From Candidatus Latescibacterota bacterium (GTDB taxonomy: Bacteria; Latescibacterota; UBA2968; UBA8231), in assembly GCA_022827165.1 (NCBI GenBank), contig JAJDTN010000360.1:1-6433 (forward strand): a stretch of 6,433 nucleotides of DNA, in the 5' to 3' direction. The translations under genes and the position numbers were made by a program. The notes beneath the pieces are model-generated. The model was given only the letters and a program-made list of their open reading frames with translations. It was not told where the DNA came from and did not search any database. Positions 1 to 6,228 of the stretch are shown here, piece by piece; position 1 is the stretch's first letter; each line of letters opens with the position of its first letter.

Positions 1-1
1 C

Positions 2-565
2 GGCAACCTCCCGTCCCTGACCATCAACCGCTCCTATGCGCAGCTGGTGGACGGCCGCCGGCGCAAGGACGAGGTCCGGTCCTACGTGTCGGAGAAGCTC
101 AACGACGCCCGTTGGCTGATCAACGCCATCAACCAGCGCCGGGCGACGATGCTGAAAGTGGCCAACTACCTCGTACGGGCGCAGATGGACTGGTTCGAGC
201 ACGGCCCCGCCCACCTCAGGCCCATGGTACTTCAGGACGTGGCCGACGCCGTGGGCATGCACGTGTCGACCATCAGCAGGGTAAGCAACGGCAAGTACAT
301 GGAGACCCCGCACGGCGTCTTCGAGCTCAAGCACTTCTTCGACAGCAAGGTGCAGCGCGACGACGGCGAGGAGGTGTCGGCGCGCAGCGTCAAGGAGAGC
401 ATCTCCGCCCTGATCGACGGTGAGGACAGGCAGGAGCCCCTCAGCGATCAGGCCATCGCCGACGAGCTCGGCAAGGAGGGTATCCGGATCGCGCGGCGCA
501 CGGTGGCCAAGTACCGCGTGCAGCTCGGAATCAACTCCCAGCGCTACCGCAAGCAGGTGTTCTGA
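2..565 (+). CDS. rpoN: RNA polymerase sigma-54 factor RpoN, C-terminal part (5' truncated by window edge)
   Basis: This gene encodes the alternative sigma factor that directs RNA polymerase to -24/-12 promoters and needs AAA+ enhancer-binding activators. The reading frame is open from base 2 and has no real start here, so the N-terminal activator-interaction region and most of the core-binding region lie upstream. The GTG at 47 is internal. Visible in order: the end of the core-binding domain ('LPSLTINRSYAQLV' at about 8-49), the helix-turn-helix that contacts the -12 element ('VADAVGMHVSTISRVSNGKY', about 239-298) followed by the family-typical 'TPHGVFELKHFF', and the diagnostic RpoN box ARRTVAKYR at 491-517, which reads the -24 element. 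The protein ends in the usual short basic tail ('RYRKQVF'). In the recognition region the residue before 'STISR' is Val where E. coli has Glu ('MHESTISR'); I recall hydrophobic residues there in other phyla, so I give this little weight. The next gene has its own promoter, so co-transcription is not required. Identification is near certain. Confidence 0.97.
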   Translation, partial: GNLPSLTINRSYAQLVDGRRRKDEVRSYVSEKLNDARWLINAINQRRATMLKVANYLVRAQMDWFEHGPAHLRPMVLQDVADAVGMHVSTISRVSNGKYMETPHGVFELKHFFDSKVQRDDGEEVSARSVKESISALIDGEDRQEPLSDQAIADELGKEGIRIARRTVAKYRVQLGINSQRYRKQVF

Positions 566-582
566 GCCTTCCGCCGCCGGCC

Positions 583-612
583 TTGACAGCACCCTCCGGG
601 CCGCCGTAGGCT
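583..612 (+). promoter_or_regulatory. Probable sigma-70-type promoter for the lipoprotein/surface-protein/glycosyltransferase operon
   Basis: A perfect -35 hexamer TTGACA (583-588) is followed after 18 nt by TAGGCT (607-612), which keeps the three most important -10 positions (T1, A2, T6). Such G/C-containing -10 hexamers are common in high-GC bacteria. Transcription would start near 619-620, leaving a leader of about 20 nt before the ATG at 641. The site lies in the gap directly after rpoN and upstream of three close co-directional genes. No -24/-12 (GG-N10-GC) promoter was recognised here. The call rests on motif and position only. Confidence 0.6.
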
Positions 613-627
613 AGGCGATGCGCGAAT

Positions 628-632
628 GGGAG
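628..632 (+). promoter_or_regulatory. Ribosome binding site that sets the lipoprotein start at 641
   Basis: GGGAG at 628-632 lies 8 nt before the ATG at 641, an ideal Shine-Dalgarno spacing. It overlaps the upstream ATG at 626 and sits only 2 nt from the ATG at 635, so it could not serve either. The ATG at 626 would also be only about 6 nt from the predicted transcription start. Confidence 0.6.
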
Positions 633-640
633 CTATGTTG

Positions 641-1375
641 ATGAATAAGAGCCTGCCGCCGGCCGCCGCCATCCTCATCATCCTCCTCGGCAGCGGCTGT
701 GGATACACCTACTACGCCAGCCCACTGCGGCCTTCCGACGGGCAGCAGAGAGCGGTGGCCGTGGCCGACGACGGGGCGGTGACGTACACGCAGGGCCGCC
801 TCGAGGTGAGGCTCCGCCCGCTCACCGACGCCGAGCTCAACCGCCAGTTCGCCTCCCACTCCCGCTCCGGACCGGAGTCGACGAACCCCTTCACCTTCGG
901 CGACACCGAGCTCGGGGAGGGTGCGGAGGGCCAGCCCCGTTTCACGGTCTTTCACCTGAACGTCAAGAACTACGCCTTCCCGAGGGTCCAGATCGACCCG
1001 ACGCAGGTGGAGTTGACGGCCGACAACGGCCGCCGCTACTGGACCCTCGACGTGAGTCAGTTGAAGAGATACTACCGGGCCTACGTCCTCGGTTACCGGG
1101 GCAACGAGTACAACCGCTACCAGGAGCGCATCGACCTGGCCCGGCGCAACATGTTCCGGAAGGAGATCGTCTTCAGCGGCCAGGAGCTCGAGGGCTACCT
1201 CGTCTTTCCGGTGCTCCATCCCGATGTCTCGCGGGTCGAGGTGACCATCCACGACACGGTGCTCCGCTTCGACCACCGCAACGAGCCGTTGGAGACGGTG
1301 GACATCCGTTACCGGTTCGAGCGCGAAGTGGGCCGCCTCTACCCGGACGGCACGCGGACGCTTTCGGCGAATTGA
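641..1375 (+). CDS. Putative lipoprotein of unknown function
   Basis: The product is 244 residues from the ATG at 641. In-frame ATGs at 626 and 635 would add five or two residues but have poorer ribosome-site spacing. The N-terminus is a lipoprotein signal: MNKS, a hydrophobic stretch (about residues 8-16), then 'LLGSGC' with the candidate lipidated Cys at residue 20. The box has Gly at -3 instead of the usual Leu, so lipidation is likely but not certain. The mature part looks like an all-beta, Ig-like domain: 'FTVFHLNVKNY' (about 101-111), 'QVELTADNGRRYW' (about 122-134) and 'GYLVFPVLHPDVSRVEVTI' (about 185-203) follow the pattern of envelope lipoprotein beta-sandwiches. A Tyr/Arg-rich insert lies at about 141-165. 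I cannot name a family. It is the first gene behind a strong promoter, and its stop lies 19 nt before the next start, so it probably works with the large secreted protein downstream. A role as outer-membrane anchor or accessory is inference. Confidence 0.85.
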   Translation: MNKSLPPAAAILIILLGSGCGYTYYASPLRPSDGQQRAVAVADDGAVTYTQGRLEVRLRPLTDAELNRQFASHSRSGPESTNPFTFGDTELGEGAEGQPRFTVFHLNVKNYAFPRVQIDPTQVELTADNGRRYWTLDVSQLKRYYRAYVLGYRGNEYNRYQERIDLARRNMFRKEIVFSGQELEGYLVFPVLHPDVSRVEVTIHDTVLRFDHRNEPLETVDIRYRFEREVGRLYPDGTRTLSAN

Positions 1376-1383
1376 GAATCGAC

Positions 1384-1388
1384 GGAGG
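1384..1388 (+). promoter_or_regulatory. Ribosome binding site of the large secreted protein
   Basis: GGAGG at 1384-1388 (within GGAGGAG) lies 6 nt before the ATG at 1395. It is the strongest Shine-Dalgarno sequence in the window and fixes the start so that the protein begins with a signal peptide. It suggests efficient translation of this gene relative to its neighbours. Confidence 0.75.
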
Positions 1389-1394
1389 AGCGCG

Positions 1395-4043
1395 ATGATC
1401 AGGCTACCGACCTTGGCGCTGCTGGGCGCCCTGCTCCTGGCCGGCGACGGCTGGGCGGAGATCAAGACTTGGCGCGTCGGCGACGGCACCCACCCATGGA
1501 TCCTGAGGCCGGTGAGCGGCCGCCTCGACCTGGGACGCAGCTGGGCCGTGGAGCTCCTCGCCGACGACGACGGCGACGGTCTCATCGACGAGGACCCCGT
1601 CGACCTCATCGACAACGACGACGACGGCACGATCAACGAGGACCCCGAGGACCCGCAGGTCGACAACGATGGTGACGGCCTGCTCAACGAGGATGTGGAC
1701 AACAACCTCGACGACGACGGCGACGGTCTCATCGACGAGGATCCGCCCGAGTTGATCGACAACGACATCGACGGGCTGATAAACGAAGACGGTCCCGATC
1801 CGCAGATCGACAACGACGGCGACGGCCGGCTCAACGAGGATGGCCTGTACAGCCAGTATGACGACGACTGGGACGGCCGCCTCAACGAGGATCCCGTCAA
1901 CGGGGTGGACGATGACGGTGACGGGCTTGTGGACGAGGATCCCGATATGCCCGGGCACGGCGGCGGCGTGACCACCTGGATCCGGCCGATCCGCCTCGAC
2001 AGCCTGCGCAACCTCGCCTACATGCTCAACCAGCGCTACAAGGCCGGCGAGTTCGGCGGGGTCATTCCCGGCAAGGACACCCAGCGGCCCTACATGGTGG
2101 TGCCGAGCGAGTACGGCTTCCGCCGCGAGGTCTCCGACCCCGTCTCGGGCGACTACTGGGCGGCGGCGGGGGTCATCCGCCGGGTGGACGCCGAGAGGGC
2201 GGTGGACGGCAACCTCCGCACCGAGTTCAACAGCACCAAGTACGGCCGCGGCGGAATCGCGATGAACCTGATGGGCTACTACTACCTCAACCGCATCACC
2301 TTCCGGCCCCATCCCACCCTGCCGGGGGGCACCATCGCCAACTACTACATCCAGTACGGCGACCAGCACGGGATCAACCTCCGTGCCGAGACCATCGGGA
2401 TCAACAGGACCCTGGTCCCCACCACCCGGGATCAGCTCACCCCGGTGATCAAGAACCTCCGCTTCCCCACCTATGTGGCCGGGCGCGTCGACATCCGTTC
2501 CATCGATCCCGAGGGCAAGCTCAGCCAGATCGCCGAGTTGGGCCACTTCGGCGACGGCTTCGCCATCGACGGCCAGTACACCTCGGCCGTCATCGACGTG
2601 GGTGTCCCCACGCCGCGCGCCCGACGCTACGACCGCGAGATCGAGCAGTTCTCCGGCGGCGAGCGCGAGGCCTACGAGAGCCAGTTCGACCTGGATCTTC
2701 CCGGCGAGCAGGTCAACTGGGGCAAGGTCCGCTGGAAGGGCCGCCGCGACGGCCTCGGCGGCGACGTGCGCATCCAGTTCCGGGTCGGCAACTCGCTCGA
2801 CACCCATGTCTACGCCCGCCGGCTGGGCCCCGGCTTCGAGGACGACCGCGACGACAACGGCAATCCCCTCGACCTGTTCGCCTGGATCAAGCTCACCGAC
2901 GGCCGCATCCCCCAGCGCGAGCTGCGCTACAACGAGCTGGGCGTCGACGTGGGCGCCGACGGGAGACGGGGCTGGAGCTACTGGTCGGCGCCCTTCAAGC
3001 TGGCGGACGGCCTCATCGACGAGAGCCTGCCCGAGTCCGAGTGGGGCGACGCCGGCGTCCAGCTGCCCCTGCCCGGAGGCACCCGCTACATCCAGTTCCG
3101 CGTCTACTTCGACGGCCCCCAGCACGGCGCCGCCCTCCTCGACTTCATCGAGTTCGACTACGACACGCCCCTCGTCTCCGGGGGCGTGGTGGCCGAGATC
3201 TTCCCCTCCGGCGTCCCCCTGGGCGAGGAGGCCCTCTTCCGCTACTACCTCCGGCCGCTCTTCGGGCCGGCGGACCCGATGGCCTTCAACCGGATCGAGA
3301 TCGACGTTCCCAGCATCGACAGCCGCATCGACACCCTGCGTATCGACGGCCAGGCCTGGGTCGAGATCGCCGCCGGCAGCGGCGACGATCCTCTCCTCGG
3401 CGTCCATCCCGCCCGTCTCGCCCCGGCGGAGGGCCGCCCAGACAGCCTGGGGCAGTTCGCCCAGTCCGTCGTCACCGACCCGGTCACCGGGGCTCACAAG
3501 CTGTCGATCAAGCTGCCTTCCATGGGTGCCGGGCACTTCCAGTTCGGCGAGAACATCGAGGTCGTCTTCCGCTCCCGGCTCTTCCGGGGCTCCCAGCAGT
3601 TCCTCAGCTCCCTGTGGAACGACGAGCTCGGAGACACCGCGATCCCCCAGCCCACCGAGGACGGGGACGCCACTCCCGACGTGGGCACCAACTCCCGCCT
3701 CGTCGTGGTCCAGGACATCGGCAGCGTCGTCCCGGCGCCCCTCGTCAGCCCCAATCCCTTCACCCCCAACGGCGACGGCATCAACGACGAGATCGTGTTC
3801 TCCTTCGACCTCTTCCTTGTCACCGAGGAGGTCGAGGTGGAGCTCGACATCCACGACCTGTCCGGCCGCCGTCTGGCCCGGATCGAGGCCGGGGACTCGG
3901 CGGCGGGCGCCCTGCGGTTCACCTGGGACGGCCGCGACGAGAACGGCCTGCTCGTGCCCCCCGGCATCTATCTCTACCGGTTCGCCGTCGACTCCGACGA
4001 CACCTCCGCCCGGCACTCCGGCGTCCTCTCCGTCGCTTATTGA
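1395..4043 (+). CDS. Large secreted multidomain protein with acidic calcium-loop-like repeats and FlgD-like C-terminal tail
   Basis: An 882-residue exported protein. A Sec signal peptide (about 1-21, hydrophobic 'LALLGALLLAG', likely cut after 'GWA') is followed by a short spacer. Residues 57-183 hold eight D-x-D-x-D-G repeats, listed separately. Residues about 255-345 ('AVDGNLRTEF ... LNRITFRP') resemble a discoidin/F5/8C-type galactose-binding fold. Residues about 395-590 look like beta-sandwich material: 'YTSAVIDVG', 'GKVRWKGRRDG', 'VRIQFRVG' and later 'RYIQFRVYF'. Residues about 595-775 look like a further beta domain ('RIEIDVPS', 'IEVVFRSRLF'). Residues 785-882 form a FlgD-like Ig tail starting with SPNPFTPNGDGIND and ending with 'WDGRDENG' and 'PPGIYLYRF'. 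No catalytic motif or hydrophobic C-terminal anchor is visible, so a structural, adhesive or glycan-binding surface role fits best, but this is inference. Its neighbours are a lipoprotein 19 nt upstream and a glycosyltransferase 46 nt downstream. The coding call is very secure; the function is unknown. Confidence 0.92.
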   Translation: MIRLPTLALLGALLLAGDGWAEIKTWRVGDGTHPWILRPVSGRLDLGRSWAVELLADDDGDGLIDEDPVDLIDNDDDGTINEDPEDPQVDNDGDGLLNEDVDNNLDDDGDGLIDEDPPELIDNDIDGLINEDGPDPQIDNDGDGRLNEDGLYSQYDDDWDGRLNEDPVNGVDDDGDGLVDEDPDMPGHGGGVTTWIRPIRLDSLRNLAYMLNQRYKAGEFGGVIPGKDTQRPYMVVPSEYGFRREVSDPVSGDYWAAAGVIRRVDAERAVDGNLRTEFNSTKYGRGGIAMNLMGYYYLNRITFRPHPTLPGGTIANYYIQYGDQHGINLRAETIGINRTLVPTTRDQLTPVIKNLRFPTYVAGRVDIRSIDPEGKLSQIAELGHFGDGFAIDGQYTSAVIDVGVPTPRARRYDREIEQFSGGEREAYESQFDLDLPGEQVNWGKVRWKGRRDGLGGDVRIQFRVGNSLDTHVYARRLGPGFEDDRDDNGNPLDLFAWIKLTDGRIPQRELRYNELGVDVGADGRRGWSYWSAPFKLADGLIDESLPESEWGDAGVQLPLPGGTRYIQFRVYFDGPQHGAALLDFIEFDYDTPLVSGGVVAEIFPSGVPLGEEALFRYYLRPLFGPADPMAFNRIEIDVPSIDSRIDTLRIDGQAWVEIAAGSGDDPLLGVHPARLAPAEGRPDSLGQFAQSVVTDPVTGAHKLSIKLPSMGAGHFQFGENIEVVFRSRLFRGSQQFLSSLWNDELGDTAIPQPTEDGDATPDVGTNSRLVVVQDIGSVVPAPLVSPNPFTPNGDGINDEIVFSFDLFLVTEEVEVELDIHDLSGRRLARIEAGDSAAGALRFTWDGRDENGLLVPPGIYLYRFAVDSDDTSARHSGVLSVAY
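1563..1943 (+). repeat. Eight tandem acidic calcium-loop-like repeats, arranged as two three-unit modules plus two units
   Basis: Within the secreted protein, D-x-D-x-D-G motifs begin at residues 57, 73, 90, 106, 122, 139, 156 and 172 (spacing 16 or 17). The unit consensus is D-[DN]-D-x-D-G-x-[ILV]-[DN]-E-D. The first six positions match EF-hand and thrombospondin type 3 calcium loops. The period leaves no room for the two helices of an EF-hand, and position 12 is Pro, Gly or another non-acidic residue instead of Glu/Asp, so these are not canonical EF-hands. Units 1-3 (1563-1709) and 4-6 (1710-1859) align as a duplicated trimer; their first 32 bases are identical. Calcium binding is predicted from the pattern. 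Confidence 0.9.
3747..4040 (+). other. C-terminal FlgD-like / gliding-motility-type tail domain of the secreted protein
   Basis: Residues 785-882 start with SPNPFTPNGDGIND, a motif that opens C-terminal domains of many FCB-group secreted proteins. They continue with 'HDLSGRRLARI', 'RFTWDGRDENG' and 'PPGIYLYRFAV', the pattern of FlgD Ig-like and Por-type sorting domains. In Bacteroidota such tails can direct type IX secretion and surface attachment. No type IX component lies in this window, so a sorting role is inference. 'NGDGIND' also contains a lone D-x-N-type calcium-loop echo. Confidence 0.75.
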
Positions 4044-4074
4044 GCCGCTGATCCCGGGTCCGTAGGCGCCGGCA

Positions 4075-4080
4075 GAGGGG
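4075..4080 (+). promoter_or_regulatory. Ribosome binding site of the glycosyltransferase-TPR gene
   Basis: GAGGGG at 4075-4080 lies 9 nt before the ATG at 4090. The 46-nt gap after the preceding stop has no clear hairpin plus T-run, which supports co-transcription with the upstream genes. A second weak candidate, GAGG at 4084-4087, is too close to the start. Confidence 0.5.
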
Positions 4081-4089
4081 CCCGAGGCC

Positions 4090-6183
4090 ATGGGCCGCGG
4101 CTCCCGTCTCTTTGCCGGCTGCCTCCTGCTGGCGGCGCTGGCGCTGAGGCTGGGCTACATCCACCAGCACGGCGCCAGCCCGTTCTTCGACGCGCCCGTC
4201 GTCGACGCCCGGACCTTCCTCGACCAGGCCCTGGCCATCGCCGCCGGCGATCTCCGGGGCGGTGCCGAGCCCTACTGGCAGGCGCCCCTCTACATCTACC
4301 TGCTGGCCTTCGTCTGCTGGCTCATGCCGGGCTCGTACTTCGTCGGCATCCGTCTCGTCCACGCCCTGCTGGGGGCCCTCTCCTGTCTGCTGGTGTACGG
4401 CCTCGCCCGCCGCGCCTTCGGCGAGCCGGCGGCGCGGATCGCCGGCTGGGCGGCCGCCCTGTGCGGCACCTTCCTCTACTTCGAGGGAGAGCTGCTGGCC
4501 GTGCCCCTGGAGGTATTCCTGGACCTCCTGCTTCTCCAGCTCCTCCTGGCGGCCCAGGACCGCGGGCGCAGCCGGGACTGGGGCCTGGCCGGCGTGACGG
4601 CCGGGCTGGCCGCCCTCGCCCGCCCCAACATCCTCCTCTTCGTGGCGCTCTTCTGCGTCTGGCACCTGTGGCGGCGGCGCTCCGCGGGGGCCCTGGTGCC
4701 CTTCGCGGCCTGCGCCCTCCTGGTGATCCTCCCCGTCACCGTGCGCAACTGGGCCGCCGAGCCGGGCCTGGTCCTGGTCTCGGCCAACGGCGGCGTCAAC
4801 TTCTACATCGGCAACAACGCCGACTACGAGCGCACCGTCGCCCTGCGGCCCGGGGTGGAGTGGGAGGAGATGGTCTCCGAGCCGGCGCGGGCGGGCCACG
4901 TGACCGCGGCGGCGAAGTCCTCCTGGTTCCTGCGCAAGGGCCTGGCCTGGATCGCCTCCCATCCCCTCGACTACCTCGGTCTCCTCGCAAGGAAGACCCG
5001 GGACTTCTGGAGCGGCCCGGAGGTCAAGCGCAACCAGGACATCTACTACGCCCGGCAGCACTCCTGGATCCTCGGTCTGCTGCTGTGGGACCGGCACCTC
5101 TCCATGCCCTTCGGAGTGGTCGCACCCCTGGGCCTGCTCGGCCTGGGGCTGAGCTTCCGCATCCGCGGAGATCCAACGGCCCTGCTGCGGCTCTACGTTC
5201 TCGGCTATACGGCTTCCGTCGTGCTGTTCTTCCCCGCCGCCCGTTACCGCATGCCGGTCCTGCCCGTGCTGATCGTCTTTGCCGCCCTGGCGGCCTGGCG
5301 TCTGCTCCGCAGCCTGCGCCGGAGATCCTGGCCGGAGGCGGCGAGGCTGGGGGTGCCCCTGGCTGCTCTCCTGGTCCTGTGCAACCTGGCGAGGGCGGCC
5401 CCCACCGACGCGGACGCCCAGCTCCACTTCGACCTGGGCGAGGTCTACCTGCGCAAGGGGGAGTACGCACTGTCCGAGACCCACTCCCGGCGGGCCCTGG
5501 AGCTGGATACGGGATACAACTACGCGCGCCACAATCTGGCCGTGGCCTGCTACCACCAGGGACGCCTGGGGGAGAGCGGCCGGACGGCCCGGGCCACCCT
5601 GGCGGAGAATCCCCGGCGGGTGGACACCCACGTGCTTCTCGCCCGGATCCACCTGGACGCGGGCCGGCCGCAGCAGGCCCGGGCCGCCCTGGTGCGCGCC
5701 CTGGAGCTGGATCCGGGGTCCGGCATGGCCAACTACGAGTACGCCCGCCTCCTTTACGGCCAGGGGCGCTACACGGCCTCGGCCGAGCACTTCCGGCGGG
5801 CCCTGGCTTCCCGACCGCGGGACTTCCGGATCCACTACCAGTTGGGGCGCGCCCTGCACCAGTCCGGGCGAGGGGAGGCCGCCCTCGACTCCTATGGCCG
5901 CGCCCTGTCCCTGGAGAGGCGTCCCGAGACCCTGGTCGCCATCGGCGCCCTGCACCTGCTCGACGGGCGCACCCAGAGGGCTCGGACCCGTTTCCTGGAG
6001 GCCCTGGAGTTGGACCCGGAAAACCCGGAGGCCCACGTCAACCTGGCCCTCATTGACACGGAAGAGGGACGCCACGGCGCGGCCGTGGAGCGGTTGCGGC
6101 AGGTGCTGGCCAGGGGCCCTTCACCCCGGGCTCAGGCCCTGCTCGAGGAAGTCTATCGACGGATGGGTAGCGGCCGGGACTGA
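4090..6183 (+). CDS. GT-C (GT39/PMT-like) membrane glycosyltransferase fused to seven TPR repeats
   Basis: A 697-residue polytopic membrane protein. Residues 1-434 form the transferase. TM1 is at about 7-24, followed by a first external loop with 'DAPVVDARTFLDQALAIAAGD', where Asp39 is the likely equivalent of the catalytic acidic residue of PMT/ArnT-type enzymes. Next come 'APLYIYLLAF' (65-74), several TM segments to about 217 including the conserved 'ALARPN' (175-180), a long hydrophilic loop with 'SANGGVNFYIGNN' (231-243), and TM segments at about 342-356, 362-381, 386-406 and 417-434. Residues 441-677 are seven TPR units. Enzymes of this family transfer sugars from polyprenyl-phosphate donors at the outer face of the inner membrane. 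The acceptor here is unknown; the neighbouring secreted protein or a surface glycan is an inference from context. The TPRs probably bind a partner or acceptor. A 15-bp tandem duplication covers the stop codon. The family call is firm; the substrate is unknown. Confidence 0.92.
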   Translation: MGRGSRLFAGCLLLAALALRLGYIHQHGASPFFDAPVVDARTFLDQALAIAAGDLRGGAEPYWQAPLYIYLLAFVCWLMPGSYFVGIRLVHALLGALSCLLVYGLARRAFGEPAARIAGWAAALCGTFLYFEGELLAVPLEVFLDLLLLQLLLAAQDRGRSRDWGLAGVTAGLAALARPNILLFVALFCVWHLWRRRSAGALVPFAACALLVILPVTVRNWAAEPGLVLVSANGGVNFYIGNNADYERTVALRPGVEWEEMVSEPARAGHVTAAAKSSWFLRKGLAWIASHPLDYLGLLARKTRDFWSGPEVKRNQDIYYARQHSWILGLLLWDRHLSMPFGVVAPLGLLGLGLSFRIRGDPTALLRLYVLGYTASVVLFFPAARYRMPVLPVLIVFAALAAWRLLRSLRRRSWPEAARLGVPLAALLVLCNLARAAPTDADAQLHFDLGEVYLRKGEYALSETHSRRALELDTGYNYARHNLAVACYHQGRLGESGRTARATLAENPRRVDTHVLLARIHLDAGRPQQARAALVRALELDPGSGMANYEYARLLYGQGRYTASAEHFRRALASRPRDFRIHYQLGRALHQSGRGEAALDSYGRALSLERRPETLVAIGALHLLDGRTQRARTRFLEALELDPENPEAHVNLALIDTEEGRHGAAVERLRQVLARGPSPRAQALLEEVYRRMGSGRD
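5410..6120 (+). repeat. Seven tandem TPR units in the glycosyltransferase C-terminus
   Basis: Protein-level repeats at residues 441-474, 475-508, 509-542, 543-576, 577-610, 611-643 and 644-677. All are 34 residues except the sixth, which is 33. Each has the TPR pattern of a small residue near position 8, Gly/Arg-Tyr-type turns ('KGEYALSETHSRRALELD', 'QGRYTASAEHFRRALASRP') and a closing Pro. They begin only a few residues after the last predicted TM helix. They are diverged at DNA level, so this is an old array and not a recent expansion. Confidence 0.9.
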
Positions 6184-6214
6184 GGCGGCCGGGACTGAGG
6201 CGGCCTGGAGTGGC
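6170..6214 (+). repeat. 15-bp tandem repeat covering the stop codon of the glycosyltransferase gene
   Basis: The 15-mer GCGGCCGGGACTGAG occurs at 6170-6184 and again, perfectly, at 6185-6199. A third, degenerate copy (11 of 15 bases) lies at 6200-6214. Copy 1 contains the TGA stop (6181-6183). Because 15 is a multiple of three, copy 2 places another TGA in the same frame (6196-6198), while copy 3 has TGG there. The repeat takes up most of the gap before the convergent gene. Confidence 0.9.
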
Positions 6215-6228
6215 TGCCGGCGGTACGG

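Noticed and set aside
566..640. Possible rpoN terminator hairpin in the gap.
   Set aside because: Short GC-rich inverted matches exist (GGCC pairs) but there is no stable stem followed by a T-run; the promoter reading explains the gap better.
1563..1943. CRISPR array or simple DNA satellite at the repetitive stretch.
   Set aside because: The periodicity is in the protein, with synonymous and conservative changes between units, and the frame is open throughout; there are no unique spacers between constant repeats.
611..2011. A 466-codon minus-strand frame with a striking Ser/Pro repeat ('SRPSPSLS'-like).
   Set aside because: The apparent repeat is the mirror image of the acidic D-x-D-x-D-G array read on the other strand, and the frame starts and ends inside real genes.
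2473..4065. A 530-codon plus-strand frame rich in Ser, Thr, Ala and Pro inside the secreted-protein gene.
   Set aside because: It is a frame-shifted reading of the same gene with homopolymer-like composition and no own RBS; the 1395-4043 frame accounts for the region.
1404..4091. An 895-codon open frame on the minus strand, antisense to almost the whole secreted-protein gene.
   Set aside because: In very GC-rich genes, antisense frames lack stops because TTA, CTA and TCA are rare in the sense frame. The translation is low-complexity (Val/Gly/Ala/Asp-rich) with no motif, while the sense frame has a signal peptide, an RBS and recognisable domains.
3919..6075. A 718-codon minus-strand open frame opposite the glycosyltransferase.
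   Set aside because: It is a GC-bias shadow: the product is Gly/Gln/Val-rich without domain signals and would overlap two well-supported genes.
6184..6228. Possible bidirectional terminator between the convergent genes.
   Set aside because: Only a 4-bp stem (CGGC/GCCG) with an 11-nt loop can be drawn and there is no T-run on either strand; the sequence is better described as the tandem repeat.
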